Source: Margaritispora aquatica (Eukaryota; Ascomycota; Leotiomycetes; Helotiales; Discinellaceae). Taken from it: DNA of 64,000 bases. Below, piece after piece: positions 11,777 through 23,215 of the stretch. Within the stretch, counting starts at the first letter, position 1, and each line of letters begins with the position of its first letter. Under the pieces are notes generated by a model. The model saw only the letters and a program-made list of their open reading frames with translations. It made no database searches and was not told the origin of the DNA. The stretch covers positions 137,902 to 201,901 of the forward strand of contig VJWN01000024.1 in the NCBI GenBank assembly GCA_007644065.1, given 5' to 3'. The translations under genes were made by a program, and so were the position numbers.

Positions 11777-12613
11777 GAAAGAGGGGGAGGGGAGGTGGGA
11801 GGAGGATGGGTAGGGACGGAGAGACGATGACAAACGAGGGGCAGAGTCAATATGTAGCAGTGGCCTAATGTGGTATATTCTACGTTTTAGATGGGCACAT
11901 GAAGTCGTCACTGATTGATAGACTGAAGTGATTAAAAGTGGACTTGGTATTGGAGTATTGATGGTGGACTGACTTTGGTGGGGTAATTGGCAATGTATAC
12001 AAGTTGATTTGCTGAATGTTGCTGCAACTGTCCTTGTTGCTGGCAAGGATTCTCGGTTCGGGCTTCGAAAGAACGCAAGATGACATTCCAGCCGGCGAGG
12101 ATAGGATGACGTCTGGATCTGGATCTGGATCTCGAAGCTTGAGCTCGGACTCTCGGTACTGTGAGCGAGCTAATATCGATTAGGATTTTCAAAGCTAAGC
12201 CTATTTAGATTCATCAACTCTTGAGAGCTCTCTTCGGTCTACTGTATTTTCCTTGGACATATTGATAAGAGGCGTCTCCGCCTTTTTATTTTGTTCAAGT
12301 GCTTTCCTTATTTTAGGAAATGATGGTTGTAAAACACTACTATATCGCTAAAGCTAATACTGAGGTGACTTATTAGGAAAATGAATCTATTGTATCAACT
12401 CAACTAAGACACATATCTACTTATTCAGGCAGGTGGTTATTCTCAAATAACATCCAAAAGACTTTCCAAGTTCATTTATTCATTCTTGAAAGTCCACCCA
12501 TCCACCACTCGACACAATGATACTTTTCGGTTATTCATGGTATTCATATACTTACCCATGAGACCCATGAACATCCAATCAGAACCTCCCAGTTCCGACC
12601 GGTCAACCGACAA
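11777..12613. other. Intergenic region between AIF-like gene and tRNA-Ile
   Basis: About 0.84 kb. In-frame extension of the AIF-like frame to about 12046 has no ATG and reads as 5' leader. A GGATCT triplication (ctggatctggatctggatct) lies near 12112-12132. Nothing else was recognised. Confidence 0.6.
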
Positions 12614-12687
12614 GATCGCTTAGCTCAGTTGGTTAGAGCGTGGTGCTAATAACGCCAAGGTCGCGAGTTCGACCCTCGTAGTGATCA
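12614..12687 (+). tRNA. tRNA-Ile (anticodon AAT)
   Basis: A 74-nt cloverleaf without intron. The acceptor stem gatcgct/agtgatc pairs with one G-U. The D-arm contains agctcagttggttagagc. The anticodon stem tggtg/cgcca holds the loop ctaataa with anticodon AAT, read as AAU and usually modified to IAU, decoding isoleucine. The T-arm is cgcgagttcgaccctcg. The discriminator base is A. A Pol III T-run follows 15 nt downstream. Confidence 0.95.
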
Positions 12688-12702
12688 TCAGAATAACCAT
12701 TG

Positions 12703-12709
12703 TTTTTTT
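12703..12709 (+). terminator. RNA polymerase III terminator of tRNA-Ile
   Basis: A run of seven T residues just downstream of the tRNA, followed by a second T6 run at 12712-12717, as expected for Pol III termination. Confidence 0.8.
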
Positions 12710-13495
12710 GCATTTTTTCTTCTTCATTTCTATCTAATTAGGTACCTACCTACCTACTCACTTCATTCATTTTGTTGTTTAAGCAAGGTGTGAATGAGAG
12801 AGAGGGAGAGTCTGACTTTTGCCAGCTTACACAGAATAGGGAAGGAAGCTATGGCAATTTATGTCTGGATGAGTACCACGGCGTGCCTTTGCGTTGATCA
12901 ACTGTTATTTTTGCTTTACACGGGGACTGCTTCTATATATCACAAATCACCAAGAACTTCTCACTCAGCAATACTTATAAATTTCAACAATCTTGATATG
13001 TGGTTCGATTTGTTTCCTTCTCCATATGTAAATCTATCTCAATTCTCATGATATAAACATAGCACCCAGTTGTCCGATCCTAACTACACTATATACCTAC
13101 CTACCTACATACATATAAAACATTAAACATTTGCCTTCATCCATCATTCCTTGGAGAACTCTCCAACACTGTTCATCTCGCGCGCTGCTCAATCTGATAA
13201 AAAAAATTGACCGGGGTATCCAGCACGCCAGTTCCTACTCCAGATCCGACTCCAATTCCAGGTAAACCCAAACCAAATCAAAGAAACATTATCTTGCGTG
13301 CATCGCTTGTGTCCATCAATTGCCGATCCTATTCCCATTGACAAAAGAGAACCTCCTCTCATGTCTCTCAAAAGATTGTTCGTTCGATCAGTTAGTCCTC
13401 ATATCCAATCTTCATTTCTCCTGCTCGTGTGTTCATTATCCACCTCGTAAATTCCCAGTCCCATACCAACATCATTCAACCTGTGTCTCTCACTC
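12710..13495. other. Intergenic region downstream of tRNA-Ile
   Basis: 0.8 kb with short CTAC tandem runs (cctacctacctac) near 12743 and 13090. No gene was supported. Confidence 0.55.
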
Positions 13496-15974
13496 TCACT
13501 CGCCCAACACCTCCCTCAACGCATCGTGATCCACCATCCCAGGTACAACCTTGACCTGAAATGGCACTTTCTCAACTTTCTTCGCGAACCCTGGAACAGG
13601 GCCCTTTTGATTAATCCCCGGTGGTCTCCCCATAAACGCTCTCAAGGGATCCACAGTCGCAACCGGTGTACTAACCGCTCTACTCTGCTTCGCCATTACT
13701 GTGGTTGAAGGAGCCAACATACCAACCAGGAGCGGCGACACGGATACAGCTGAAGATGTTTTGGCAGAACTGCTGGCCCAACGTCCGAATACCCATCCCA
13801 TGCCACTAGAAGTAGAGCGAACGCCTTCCGTGGAGTTCGAGCCAGATGAAGAAACGGAGCGTGTATCACTACTATCTTTCGAACTACGCATGGCAGAGCG
13901 TAAATAAGAGGAACTGTCTTTACTATATCGCGAGAGTTCGGGGCGAGCGGTAATGGCCGAGGCACCGGTAATTGTTTCCATGGAGACGTAGCTTGATGCT
14001 GTACCGAGTCTTGATCGAGGTCGGAAAAGCGGATTTCCACCTGCCATAGTAATCTGTGCAGGTCTCGATTTGAGAGTGTGTATATCAAGACCGCTAATGG
14101 ATAGGATAGACTCGTGGGAAGTAGAATGTCGAAGGGTACGTTGGAATGAGGGACTCCACTCTTCATTTACAGAATCCTGAAATACGCTTGAACTAGTAGG
14201 AGCTTCGTCTACCGAAGGTGGGCTTTGTGTTTGCTGCAAATCTGGCAATTCTTCCACATCGTCATCCTCCTCTTCATGAATCACATGTGGTTGAAAACTC
14301 ATTGCAGTTGCAAAGCTCCGTGTAGAAACTTCGGACATTCGTTTTCTGTGATGGTACGGCGTAAATTGTGGTGAAACAGGGTCCACACTCGAGGTTGGAG
14401 AAGTAGGGCGGGACGAGTCCATATCGAAGCCTCTGTCGAACAAAGCACTGTGTCTGTAAACCGAGTTGGGCGAACTTGGTACTGAAGATGGTGCGAAGTC
14501 CGACAACTGTCCTGACTGCATAGACCATCGGTTATGGCTTGGTGTTATTGGAGAAGGCACTGAAGTTTGTGACAAGATTGCATTGGCCGACTCCTGACTC
14601 CGCAGTGTAGATGGCGATTGTAATTTCCTAGGAGGAGTAAAAATTGCAGCATTAAGCGAAACCCTCTTCTTCTTGGGTCGTCGAATGTCTTCCTTCTTTG
14701 GGCCATGGTAGTGGTGATGGATGTGCAATTCTTGGGATATAACGTGTGGTTCGGTGACTTGCTTGGGTGCCATTTCCGCTCTGAGTGTCGACTGGCCATC
14801 TCCATAATGATGGGCTATAGGCTGGTGCATTAATAGTTGCTCTCTGAGCAACTGAACCTCGTCATTAGAGTTCATTAGCAATTCTCTCAGTTCCACGATC
14901 CCTAGTTGCAAATTGGCATTATCGTGTAAAATATCCTTGACAAAATGAGAAACGACATGGCTTTTGCCGTTTCCTGTAGTTATTGCTGCTCCTCTCGATC
15001 GTCCAGCACTTTCATCAAGTTCCTTTTCCACAGCTCGTTGTCTCTCCATCCGTTCAACGACCTCTACATGACGCTCCCTCTCTTCCCTTGTTTCTCGCTC
15101 GATTCTTTCCAGCTGGTCATTAACATCCATTAGTTTTCGCTCGGCTATCCTCCATCTCTGAATCGAACATCGTTCCTCCTCCTGGCAAGTCGTCAATGTT
15201 CTCTGCAGCAGCTCCTGCTCCTGTTCTATAGCAGCCAACTGAGCCTCCAAGTCGTGTGTTCTTAGTGCCAAAGTCTCCAGTCTCCGTATCTCCTGCCGTG
15301 TACTCTGAAGTGTAGCTTCCAATGATTTGATATGCAGGTCTGACTCTGACAAGGTCCCATTCAACCCCTCCAACTCATCCAACAACCCTCGGTTTTCCCT
15401 GATTGTCTCCGCATTCTGATCCTCCAGGTTCCTCTTCTCAAACTCCAGTTGCTCGATCTTAGCACTCAATTCCAATCGATCCCGCTCGGCATCATGCATA
15501 TACTGTTCGTGCCGGATGAGGAGCGCCTGCAACGCAAAGGTTAGTGATTTACTCATATCTTCTGCCACTTAAGATCAATGTGTCGCTGTGAAAACTCTAC
15601 AGTCTTCTTCGAGCGAAAATAAAAACAGTAACCTAGACCAACGAGCGGGAGGGACAAGGAATGCATACTTGACCTAACTGAGCAGCAGTCCGCACTTCCT
15701 TTTCCAAATCGTCGAGCGCCACACAGTTGTGTTTAAGATATGCGCAATCTTGGCGGCCACAACAACAGCTTAGATTTGGAGTCGTCGAGCAACACGCTGG
15801 AATGCGGCCTATCAGGACCTCGAGATCGTCTTTTGGTGACACATCTGTCTCTATCTCTGCCTCGAAGTCGTTTTGTAGTGGTACACCCGTCTCCATCTCC
15901 ACCTCTACCTCCAACTCTGCCATTGTCACCGCCGCTGCCGCCGCCTGTCCATCTGTCCTTCCCAGCTCCTCCAT
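13496..15974 (-). CDS. Fungal coiled-coil protein with cysteine-rich N terminus
   Basis: A 778-aa protein with two exons, 15669-15974 and 13496-15526. The intron has a GTATGC donor, a CACTAAC branch site and a TTGCAG acceptor. The join AAQLGQ|ALLIRHEQY makes a smooth helix, so an in-frame ATG inside the intron (15568) is not the true start. Residues 61-84 hold seven cysteines (CC, CCC, then C and C around CCCGRQDCAYL). Residues about 103-335 form a long coiled coil, ending in VSHFVKDILHDNANLQ, a segment I would expect to be conserved. HIHHHYH lies near 370 and a basic PKKKR, possibly nuclear-targeting, near 388. The rest is Ser/Pro-rich and probably disordered, ending in VDHDALREVLGE. I recognise the general type from ascomycete genomes but not a named function; scaffold or cytoskeletal roles are guesses. 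Confidence 0.85.
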
Positions 15975-16921
15975 GTTGTCCTCTCTCTCTCTGTGTCTGT
16001 CCTAGGCTCGCACTTGTACTTCCGGATCTCTGGTTCTGGTGTCGCGTCGTAATTTCAGCATAGTGGCGACGAGGTTGCAGCGGTCGAGGGGGAAGGTAGT
16101 ACGAGTGAGTACACAATGCTCGACCTAGTCAAGGGGAGCTTGTATTGTGTATCAAGAGGAAAGTATGAATCATTGAGAGTTAATTTTGGAGGGGTTGGGG
16201 TTGAGAATAGAAAGTTGGACACTTGTGGGTGTGGGCGAGGGCAGTGACCTCGACGTCGACCTCATGAGCAAGCGGGATGGATGGTAGTCGTGGTTCATGA
16301 AGAAGTATTGGCGGTGATGTCTTGTGGGTGTCTTGCTTGTTGTTTTTCGGGTTGCAATCTTAGGTGGCGGGGCGGTGTTCAGGGAACAGGCTTTACTGGT
16401 TCCAGGTACCCGAGGGCGGCATCTCCACTGAACTACAGGGTCTGATGGGATTTATTGGCTGTGGTAACATCTGGCCAAAACGCTATCAGACGCACTATCT
16501 TAGAACAAGATGAGCACCAAGTGTACCAAGTAAATAACGACAGGCCCTCAGATACCGAAAGGTAAACACAATTAAAAGAAATCAAGTAAACATTGGAAGT
16601 AAATATCAAAACACCAAGAAAATAAATATCGAAGATAAATATAAACATTGGATCAGTTCAATCATCAACAATCAATTCACCTCCTGGAAACTAAAGTCAC
16701 TCAAAGTTTATGTATACGGAGGTAGAACACCAATCATTAGAAGTGGACCAAGTTGCATGTGCAATGATGTTGATTTATGTACTACAGGTCCTGAAGTCGG
16801 TACCTGGAAAAAATAAATACAAGAACTAAAAAACCCTGGCGTGCATGCATCCCACGGATGCGTCTGATCTTCCAAACGAAAAACAAAATCAGACTTTTGT
16901 TTTGTCGAAACAAGAAAGGTC
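15975..16921. other. Promoter of the coiled-coil gene and 3' flank of the arabinanase gene
   Basis: About 0.95 kb. Pyrimidine-rich near 15975-16010 and AT-rich at 16550-16680. No gene or RNA was recognised. Confidence 0.55.
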
Positions 16922-18051
16922 TTAAACAGATGGCCATCCACTTGACCAGGTCAAGACGTTCCAGCCAAACTTGTAGCTTCCATCACCAAGACCAACAGTC
17001 GTATCAGCGTAATGGTAGTAAAGTACCATTCCCTTGCTTGCATCGTTGAAGACACCCCTATTCTCGGTTAATTATTTGTTATCACAAGGGTGTTTAGAGG
17101 TAACATACTGTCCACCAGGTCCATAGACGGTTCCGTGGGATTCGAGAAGAGTGGTTCCTCCGCTGGAAGTACAGCTGACTCCAGATTTGTCGACGAATCC
17201 ACCAGTAGCAGAAGTGGAACGACACATTCTGATCTTGTACTCCTTGCCAGTGGCTGGCTTAGAACTGAAGGGATGTTAGTCTACAACTCTCATGATACCT
17301 TTGCTTGACAACTTACGTATCATAACCGCAGCAGATACCCTCAGACCACAGAAGATAGTAGTATCCGGAGTAATAGAACATGTAGGAGCCTTCGGAAGCG
17401 TGGGTTCCTGATGCTTGGTATTCAATGTTGTATGATGCTGTGCCTGCAGTCTTGGTTGCTGCCGAGTTCAACGCAACTTGGTAGATATCACCCCAGAATG
17501 ATCCGAAGTTTAGGTAGTATGCACTTCCAACCTTGATCAAGTTTCCATCGATGGCATTGTAAGCCTTGCCAGCAGTAGATGAGACACCAACTCCTCCCTT
17601 ATCGGTCCAGGTTCCAGCATCCATGGTGGTGCTGGTGGCAAGACCGATTGCGCTCACTTGAGTACCAAAAGTAGAGACTGAGTAGTACATGTGATAGACG
17701 CCATTGACGAGAGTGACATCAGGAGCCTTAGATTTCTGTCAGTACGTGTCTTTGCTCGCTATAGTATATTGAACATACCCATAAGTCTTTGTTACCAGAG
17801 TTGCTAATAGAGCTTCCACTGGGAAGGACGTAACCTTGTAGTGTCCAAGGCCCATTCATGGAGGAAGAAGAAGCAATCTCGATTCCAGCGCCAGTGTTGA
17901 ATTTGAAGTACTTTCCATCACTGGCACGACGGATCACAGCAGGATCGTGAGCCCAACATGCTCCCGAGCAAGGACCTGGGTTTGAGTAGGCTTGAACAGC
18001 GGATGCTGCCGCCAGGACAGCGATCGACAAAGACTTGAGAAGGTTGAACAT
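16922..18051 (-). CDS. Secreted GH43 endo-1,5-alpha-L-arabinanase
   Basis: A 324-aa glycoside hydrolase of family 43 that should cut internal alpha-1,5 bonds of pectic arabinan outside the cell. Exons are 17779-18051, 17317-17726, 17109-17264 and 16922-17057; all joins are in frame (KDLW|APDV, CGYD-T-SKPATG, GPGGQ|GVFND). The signal peptide [21 protein letters not shown] ends at about residue 21. The GH43 catalytic set is visible: general base Asp36 in HDPAV, pKa-setting Asp151 in NAIDGN, and general acid Glu203 in SEGSYMF. Length and the ending [12 protein letters not shown] fit single-domain fungal endo-arabinanases. The start is the ATG at 18051; the upstream frame has only a TTG. It is divergent from a second GH43 gene at 19298, suggesting shared control by arabinose or pectin. 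Confidence 0.92.
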
Positions 18052-18119
18052 ATTTGCAAGAAGGTGACGAAAGTAGTTGAAGCTAGGAGAACCGCGTCTG
18101 GACTTCCTCTTATACAAAC

Positions 18120-18126
18120 GGCTAAA
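18120..18126 (+). promoter_or_regulatory. GGCTAAA, match to the XlnR/Xyr1-type activator site
   Basis: GGCTAAA lies 69 bp upstream of the arabinanase ATG at 18051. It equals the consensus known for XlnR-type Zn2Cys6 activators of hemicellulase genes. A seven-base match is common by chance, so the position is the only support. Confidence 0.35.
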
Positions 18127-18948
18127 ATTGGAGGAGGGGATGGATTCTCTCGAAATAAAGCTTATTCGTGGAATGCCTACGGAGCCTCGGCCTCAAATCA
18201 AATACCGGTATAAATATATGAGATCGAAAATGACTGCTGTGAGCTGGTCAGCAGAGGATCCGGATCTTGTGATTAAAAGGATCCCACTCCGTACCGAAAA
18301 CAACCAGAGTGGTCTTGAGCACAGGCAGAAAAAGCCTGATCATAAATGAAAGACCCAACTTTTAAAGGATATGAAGGACCACTGAGGAAGGCGAATCCAT
18401 TTGCAGACTCGTATCTCCGCATAATCATGCCGTTAGAGGTAGACTGCCGGCATCTCGTCCCAAACATCGAATGAACTGCCATGAAAACGTGGATTTCTCC
18501 ACACTTTGTTGATCATATCAACCTTGTTTCTCGGAATCATTCCTGCTCCTGGTTGGGAGTGAAGAGAAGTGGAGGTGATGGAAGTAGACACCCATGACTA
18601 CTGGGGTCTGAGATCAGGATAGATGGAAGAACTGTTTCATGCAAATAGCTTCGAGATGAGGTGAGAGCCACCAATGAGAAAACACCAAGAGCAATTCATG
18701 GGTCCCTGAGTTCCACGAATTAAAACAAATGAAACAACTTTGATTTAACCATAATATTGACGATGACGAAAGCAAAAGCTGGTACTTCTTCCATGCGCTC
18801 CAATAGAACTGTGGAGGAAAATATATTGGATGATGTTAATGAAAAATCCCAAGTTGGAGGATGAAGGATCATGAGCTGCCGACATGAAGGAAAATCTCCG
18901 GCTGGGTCATGTCGGCTCTTGGTGTCACGTGTAGCGCTAAGCCTCTCA

Positions 18949-18992
18949 TCGGGTCTTTGTCGGGTCTTTGTCGGGTCTTTGTCGGGTCTTTG
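18949..18992 (+). repeat. Four exact tandem copies of an 11-bp unit
   Basis: The unit tcgggtctttg is repeated four times without mismatch, about 305 bp upstream of the GH43 ATG at 19298. It could be an array of binding sites or replication slippage. Confidence 0.95.
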
Positions 18993-19297
18993 AGAACTTG
19001 CATCCTCTAACTCTCCTGCAGCAGGACCTGCAGGTCATCATTGCACAACCGCGAGGGCTTTTGAAAATGAAAGCCATCGGGTATATGCAGCTGTGTTGCG
19101 TATATACAACAGGAAGTAGGAGGCTTACACAAACTACTCTACCAAGGAAAGGCTTCAGCTTGGCTGGAGAGTCGACTTTCCACCTCTAAAGAGGAGGCTT
19201 GGTATGAATCCTGCTGAGATTTTGCTATCCATAAGTCAAGTGGCTTGACTGCTACCATTGCAGCTGTCTCCATCATCTTCGTACCATTGTAGAAATT

Positions 19298-20380
19298 ATG
19301 TTGCTCTCCAATTTTGTCAGCGTGTTTCTTACCTTCCTGAGCTGTGCAAGTGTAGCTTTTGGAGCAACCTACTCGAACCCCCTTCGAGCAGTAGATGGCA
19401 GCGACCCTTTCATCGTCTACACAGGAGGCTACTACTACCTTCTCACCACAACCTGGGTGGATGTATCTATTTCACGCGCGACAACTCTCAATGGCTTGAA
19501 AACCGCCACCAAGAAAGTCGTCTACAAGACCTCGACCGCATCGCGATGCTGCAATGTGTGGTCACCAGAGGCACACTATATCAATGGTGTCTGGTATATT
19601 TACTATACCGCCGGAGTCACCACGGATCTCAATAGCCAGAAAGTGCATGTCCTTGTTGGTAGTAAGTCTCGACCTGCCTTTAATCTTAGACATTGCTAAT
19701 TTATCACAGGTGGTGCTACTCCTTGGGACTCGTTCACATACAAAGGCGCCTTAACCTCACAATGGGGAATTGATGGCACTGTTCTTCGCTTCGCATCCTG
19801 GGGTAACTACCTTGCGTACTCATGCTTCAACGGCGGTGCACTGCAATCCCTCTGTATTGCACCCCTCACCTCACCCACGGCCATCGGATCCACAAGCATC
19901 ATCTCCACACCGGCAAGTGCTTGGGAGACCCACGGCGGATCTGTCAACGAAGCACCTGCCGCTCTCTATTATGGTGGCAAGACATATCTCACATTCTCAG
20001 CAAGCTCCTGCTGGACAAACTACTATTCCCTCGGTCTGTTGACCTGGGATGGAGTGACTGATCCCACGAAGAGTGCTGCATGGAGCAAGAAAGGTCCTGT
20101 GTTGAGCAGTGCGAATGGAAACTACGGACCTGGTAGCAACGGGTATGTTTGCTCCTTCTCGCAAACTACATGAAAGATGACTGACGGAAACAGATTCTTC
20201 ACCTCGCCAGATGGCACTCAAATCTGGAATACCTTCAATGCCGATGCTAACTCGGCTGGTGCATGCGATTCGACTAGATATACAATGGCCAAGGTGATGA
20301 CTTGGAACTCGGATGGCTCGCCAAAGTTCACCGCCCCTGAGACACTGGGTACAACCTTGGCTGGGCCTTCGGGTGAGTAG
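19298..20380 (+). CDS. Secreted GH43 exo-arabinanase / alpha-L-arabinofuranosidase
   Basis: A 327-aa family 43 hydrolase resembling the exo-acting alpha-1,5-L-arabinofuranosidases (subfamily 26 type). It would release arabinose from chains opened by the neighbouring endo enzyme. Exons are 19298-19661, 19710-20142 and 20194-20380, with in-frame joins (VLVGS|GATPW, GSNG|FFTSP). The signal peptide MLLSNFVSVFLTFLSCASV is followed by cleavage after AFG. Catalytic candidates are Asp36 in DGSDPF, Asp143 in WGIDGTV and Glu202 in VNEAPA. The 3' end has two readings. The simple one stops at 20380 after PSGE. Alternatively the GTGAGT at 20373 is a donor spliced to CATACAG at 20430, ending PSGSGLD at 20447. 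I prefer the first because PSGE-like ends are familiar in this family. Confidence 0.9.
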
Positions 20381-20752
20381 TGGGAGGGAGAAGACATTAG
20401 CTGAGGAAGAAATAACGTGATGACATACAGGAAGTGGACTTGATTGATTGAGTGTATATGTTGAATATTGAAAAGCTCTTGCGCCATTTGCGTCTAAAAT
20501 CATCGTTCAGAATTGACTTAAAATTTTCCTCTACGTCGCAACCACATCAAAATTCATCTAGTGAGAGTGCTCGCTTACTCTACAGCCGCGCCAACCACAT
20601 CCATTACCCCGCATTCGCACACACAAATCCTTCCATAGCACGATCATAATCAACTGAATATTATTCAATGCTCCGCCACCCCAATATCGTGGTTTCTGTG
20701 GCAATTGGAGATGTAGCGATAGTATATTATCTTAAACACTAGAATCTCTGTC
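20381..20752. other. Spacer between GH43 gene and 5S rRNA gene
   Basis: 372 bp, including the GH43 3' untranslated region. No further feature was seen. Confidence 0.5.
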
Positions 20753-20871
20753 ACATACGACCATAGACTGAGGAGAATTGGGCATCCCGTCCGCTCTGCC
20801 ATACACAAGCCTCAGATCGGTAGATTAGTAGTTGGGTGGGTGACCACCAGCGAATACCTACTGTTGTATGT
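20753..20871 (+). rRNA. 5S ribosomal RNA, dispersed copy
   Basis: About 119 nt starting acatacgacc and ending tgttgtatgt, so the two ends pair as the terminal helix. The internal control region is recognisable in ttagtagttgggtgggtgac at about 20825-20844, and cccgtccgctc is present. Helix ctgagg (20768-20773) pairs perfectly with cctcag (20810-20815). A T4 run begins at 20871. Isolated 5S genes are normal in Pezizomycotina. Confidence 0.93.
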
Positions 20872-22008
20872 TTTGTTTTTCGTTTTGCTATTGCCGCCAA
20901 TTGATGGGAAGTTGGGGATGGGAATGCTTTTCTATCTTTTGCTTGTTCCTTTTAGAGATGTTACTTCTCAAGTCAAGCTTTTTTAGGAAATGTTTTTTGT
21001 CTGCTGTTCTATAATGACAATTCATGTCAACGCTGTAGTTTGCTATAATTCATATAATCAAACCAACACACTCCACAACTTTTGCATCTAGATCGCACGA
21101 TACTATTGCTTCAAGCCCTTGCATCTCTCGACTGTTGAGTAGAAAGACTGCCTACTGTGAAAGGTTGGTAGAATGATTTCTCGTCTATTACATCTACGAA
21201 TGGCTCGTTTATAACAGCAGATCTATTAGGCGAGGTTGCTCCTCTGTTACAAGAAAGTGTTTAAATATTTTTCAAGAAATAATTAGAGGAACGTTGTTGA
21301 GAGCATACAAAGGTCTCGCTCCTACAGCAAATGCTCGCTTTTGGACTTTCTTCTACGAATGCTGTTCCGTAATGGGAGCGAAGAGTCGAGGAAAATTCTG
21401 GTTCGAGCCTTTTGCCAACGACCTCAGCCAACCTTTGAGAAAGAGCTTTGCTAACTAGAGCCTTCTCTTAAGCAGTTTAGAATGGACAAAATTCAAAAAT
21501 CATACCTCGTAGAATATCAATATCTGTGAAAAAGAAGAGCCGTAAATCTGGAGAGAGCGCTAGGTGGATAGAGCATTCTACTCCTCTTTGACGTACACTA
21601 TTATCTGAAATGAAATTCATAATATAAGACCGCCTTTACTCGAGGGATTAGGCAATAAAACTGTTTGCGTTAAATAAGACATAGAAATACCAAGCAGTAA
21701 CATGAATTGTTTAGCAGAAGAAATAGGTCGATTTTTTGCTGTAGAATTCATGCTCTAACTTCAAGCAAAACACTGTAGAAGCAGGAACGGGAACTCAACG
21801 ACGAAACAAAGACTCAGTGGATCACACACAAAGAGGTTTAGAAAGTCAGAGGCTACATCTTTCATTCGATATTCTGCAGTAAGTGGAGCCAGAGCCATGG
21901 AGACAAAGTTCGGCCACTCCAATTGTTAATCTTGACCCAGCACTCCATAAGTATCCTATCGTACAACACCAACTTTCTCCCCAATAAATTTTTAGACTTT
22001 CCTCCAAT
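20872..22008. other. Intergenic region between 5S rRNA and first 2EXR gene
   Basis: 1.1 kb, AT-rich, with no supported gene. Confidence 0.55.
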
Positions 22009-23009
22009 CTATCCTCTATTCTCCAAACTGACGATTTTGACTTCGGGCCAAGTAATGACAAGTCCTACATCGTCCTTATCGTCTTCCTCATCACAGTAGT
22101 CCTCATCCTCATCAAAATTTTCATTATCGACAGAGTCTTCCTCCCCTCCATCCTGCTGTTCAGTAACAAGGCCAATATTCTTAGCAATCCTAAGTTTAGT
22201 CTCCTGAAATGCCAAGTCATAGTCAACAAACGCCTCATGGAGACTGGCAGACAACATCTAAGCACGATGCTCCAAATTTTGAACCTCAACAAGCTCCGAC
22301 TTCTCAACATCGCCCTTTCTGACTGAATCCTCTTGCAAAATGCTAAGCTTGCGAGTGCGTGAACGGTAGACGAAACCTGCCAAATTCGAGCAAAAGGCAT
22401 GTTCTTCCACAGCCGAAGCAAACTCGACGTCTAGAATCAGTCTTTCAATAGGGACAGTAAGGGAGAATGCCTTCATCATCTGGCGTGGAGTGATCTTGTT
22501 CAAGAGATCGGTCTCGATCCAGGGGTTGTAGCTTGTTCGGCAAGAAAGAAAGACGGTGTCAAGCTCCGGATTGAAGAAATACATTGGTGGCAACGTAGCA
22601 ATGACTACTGCACTGTTGGTGAATGGGTGGACGAGAAGATGGCTCCCACCAACCTTCTGGTATACACGTAAACCCTGCTTCCTGCTCTCCTTGCATACGT
22701 GAAGTATCGACGGTGGTGAAGACACGCAGATCCAGTTTGCCTGGTTTATTCCATGATCTGTGACTATATAGGTAAAGGTAATGACTTGAGGAACACTAGT
22801 GGCAGCTTTCCACTGGGAAAAACGTCAGCACGTCTTTGTGAGGAGGTCGAGTACGGGAAGTCTTACAATCTTGCACTGAATCTCGGTAGGCAGCTCTGGA
22901 AAGCATGTGAACTCCCGATTGTGCTGACCTAGAGATGGGCTATAAATCCAAAAGGAAGAGCAGCAGCAAACTCAACCTCCCTTTCCAATGTATTATCTTG
23001 CGAAAACAT
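22009..23009 (-). pseudogene. 2EXR-domain protein, copy 1, with an in-frame TAG
   Basis: 2EXR is a fungal domain related to F-box-type regions; functions are unknown. The domain is clear: CFPELPTEIQCKI ends exon at 22867, then an intron, then WKAATSVPQVITF from 22812, and ICVSSPPSILHVCKESRKQG. The frame stays open to a TAG at 22258-22260, then continues in the same frame for 83 codons to 22009, through an acidic stretch and GLVITWPEVKIV, which looks like a 2EXR C terminus. So the gene is either broken by a nonsense change or an intron removes the TAG. An 87-nt candidate from GTTGAG (donor) to CATTTCAG keeps frame but has a weak donor. The 5' end is uncertain: an ATG at 23009 needs a further small intron before HNREFTCF. 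Confidence 0.6.
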
Positions 23010-23215
23010 AGCGATGCTTTAATTGTACTCTAATGTAGTTGTGGTTGCAACTCGCTTTACCTCGCTGACTGATGCCGAGCAAGCGTCCGTAATTTCGCTG
23101 AGAACCATGTCAGGTGGATTCTAAACAAAAATAAATTGGGATTTACTCAGAAAGCGTCACAGGAGATTCCGAGGAGGTATAACCTACTCTCTGACAGAGC
23201 TGGGTTCTTAAGCGG

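Larger units (their letters stand above)
18052..19297. promoter_or_regulatory. Shared divergent promoter of the two GH43 genes
   Basis: 1246 bp separate the two start codons. It contains GGCTAAA at 18120-18126, four copies of an 11-bp repeat at 18949-18992, and tata-rich words near 19081-19106 ahead of the plus-strand gene. Co-regulation is inferred from the head-to-head layout and the matching pathway. Confidence 0.6.

Noticed and set aside
15527..15668. Start of the coiled-coil protein at 15568
   Set aside because: The ATG lies inside a good intron. The exon upstream continues the same helical sequence in frame.
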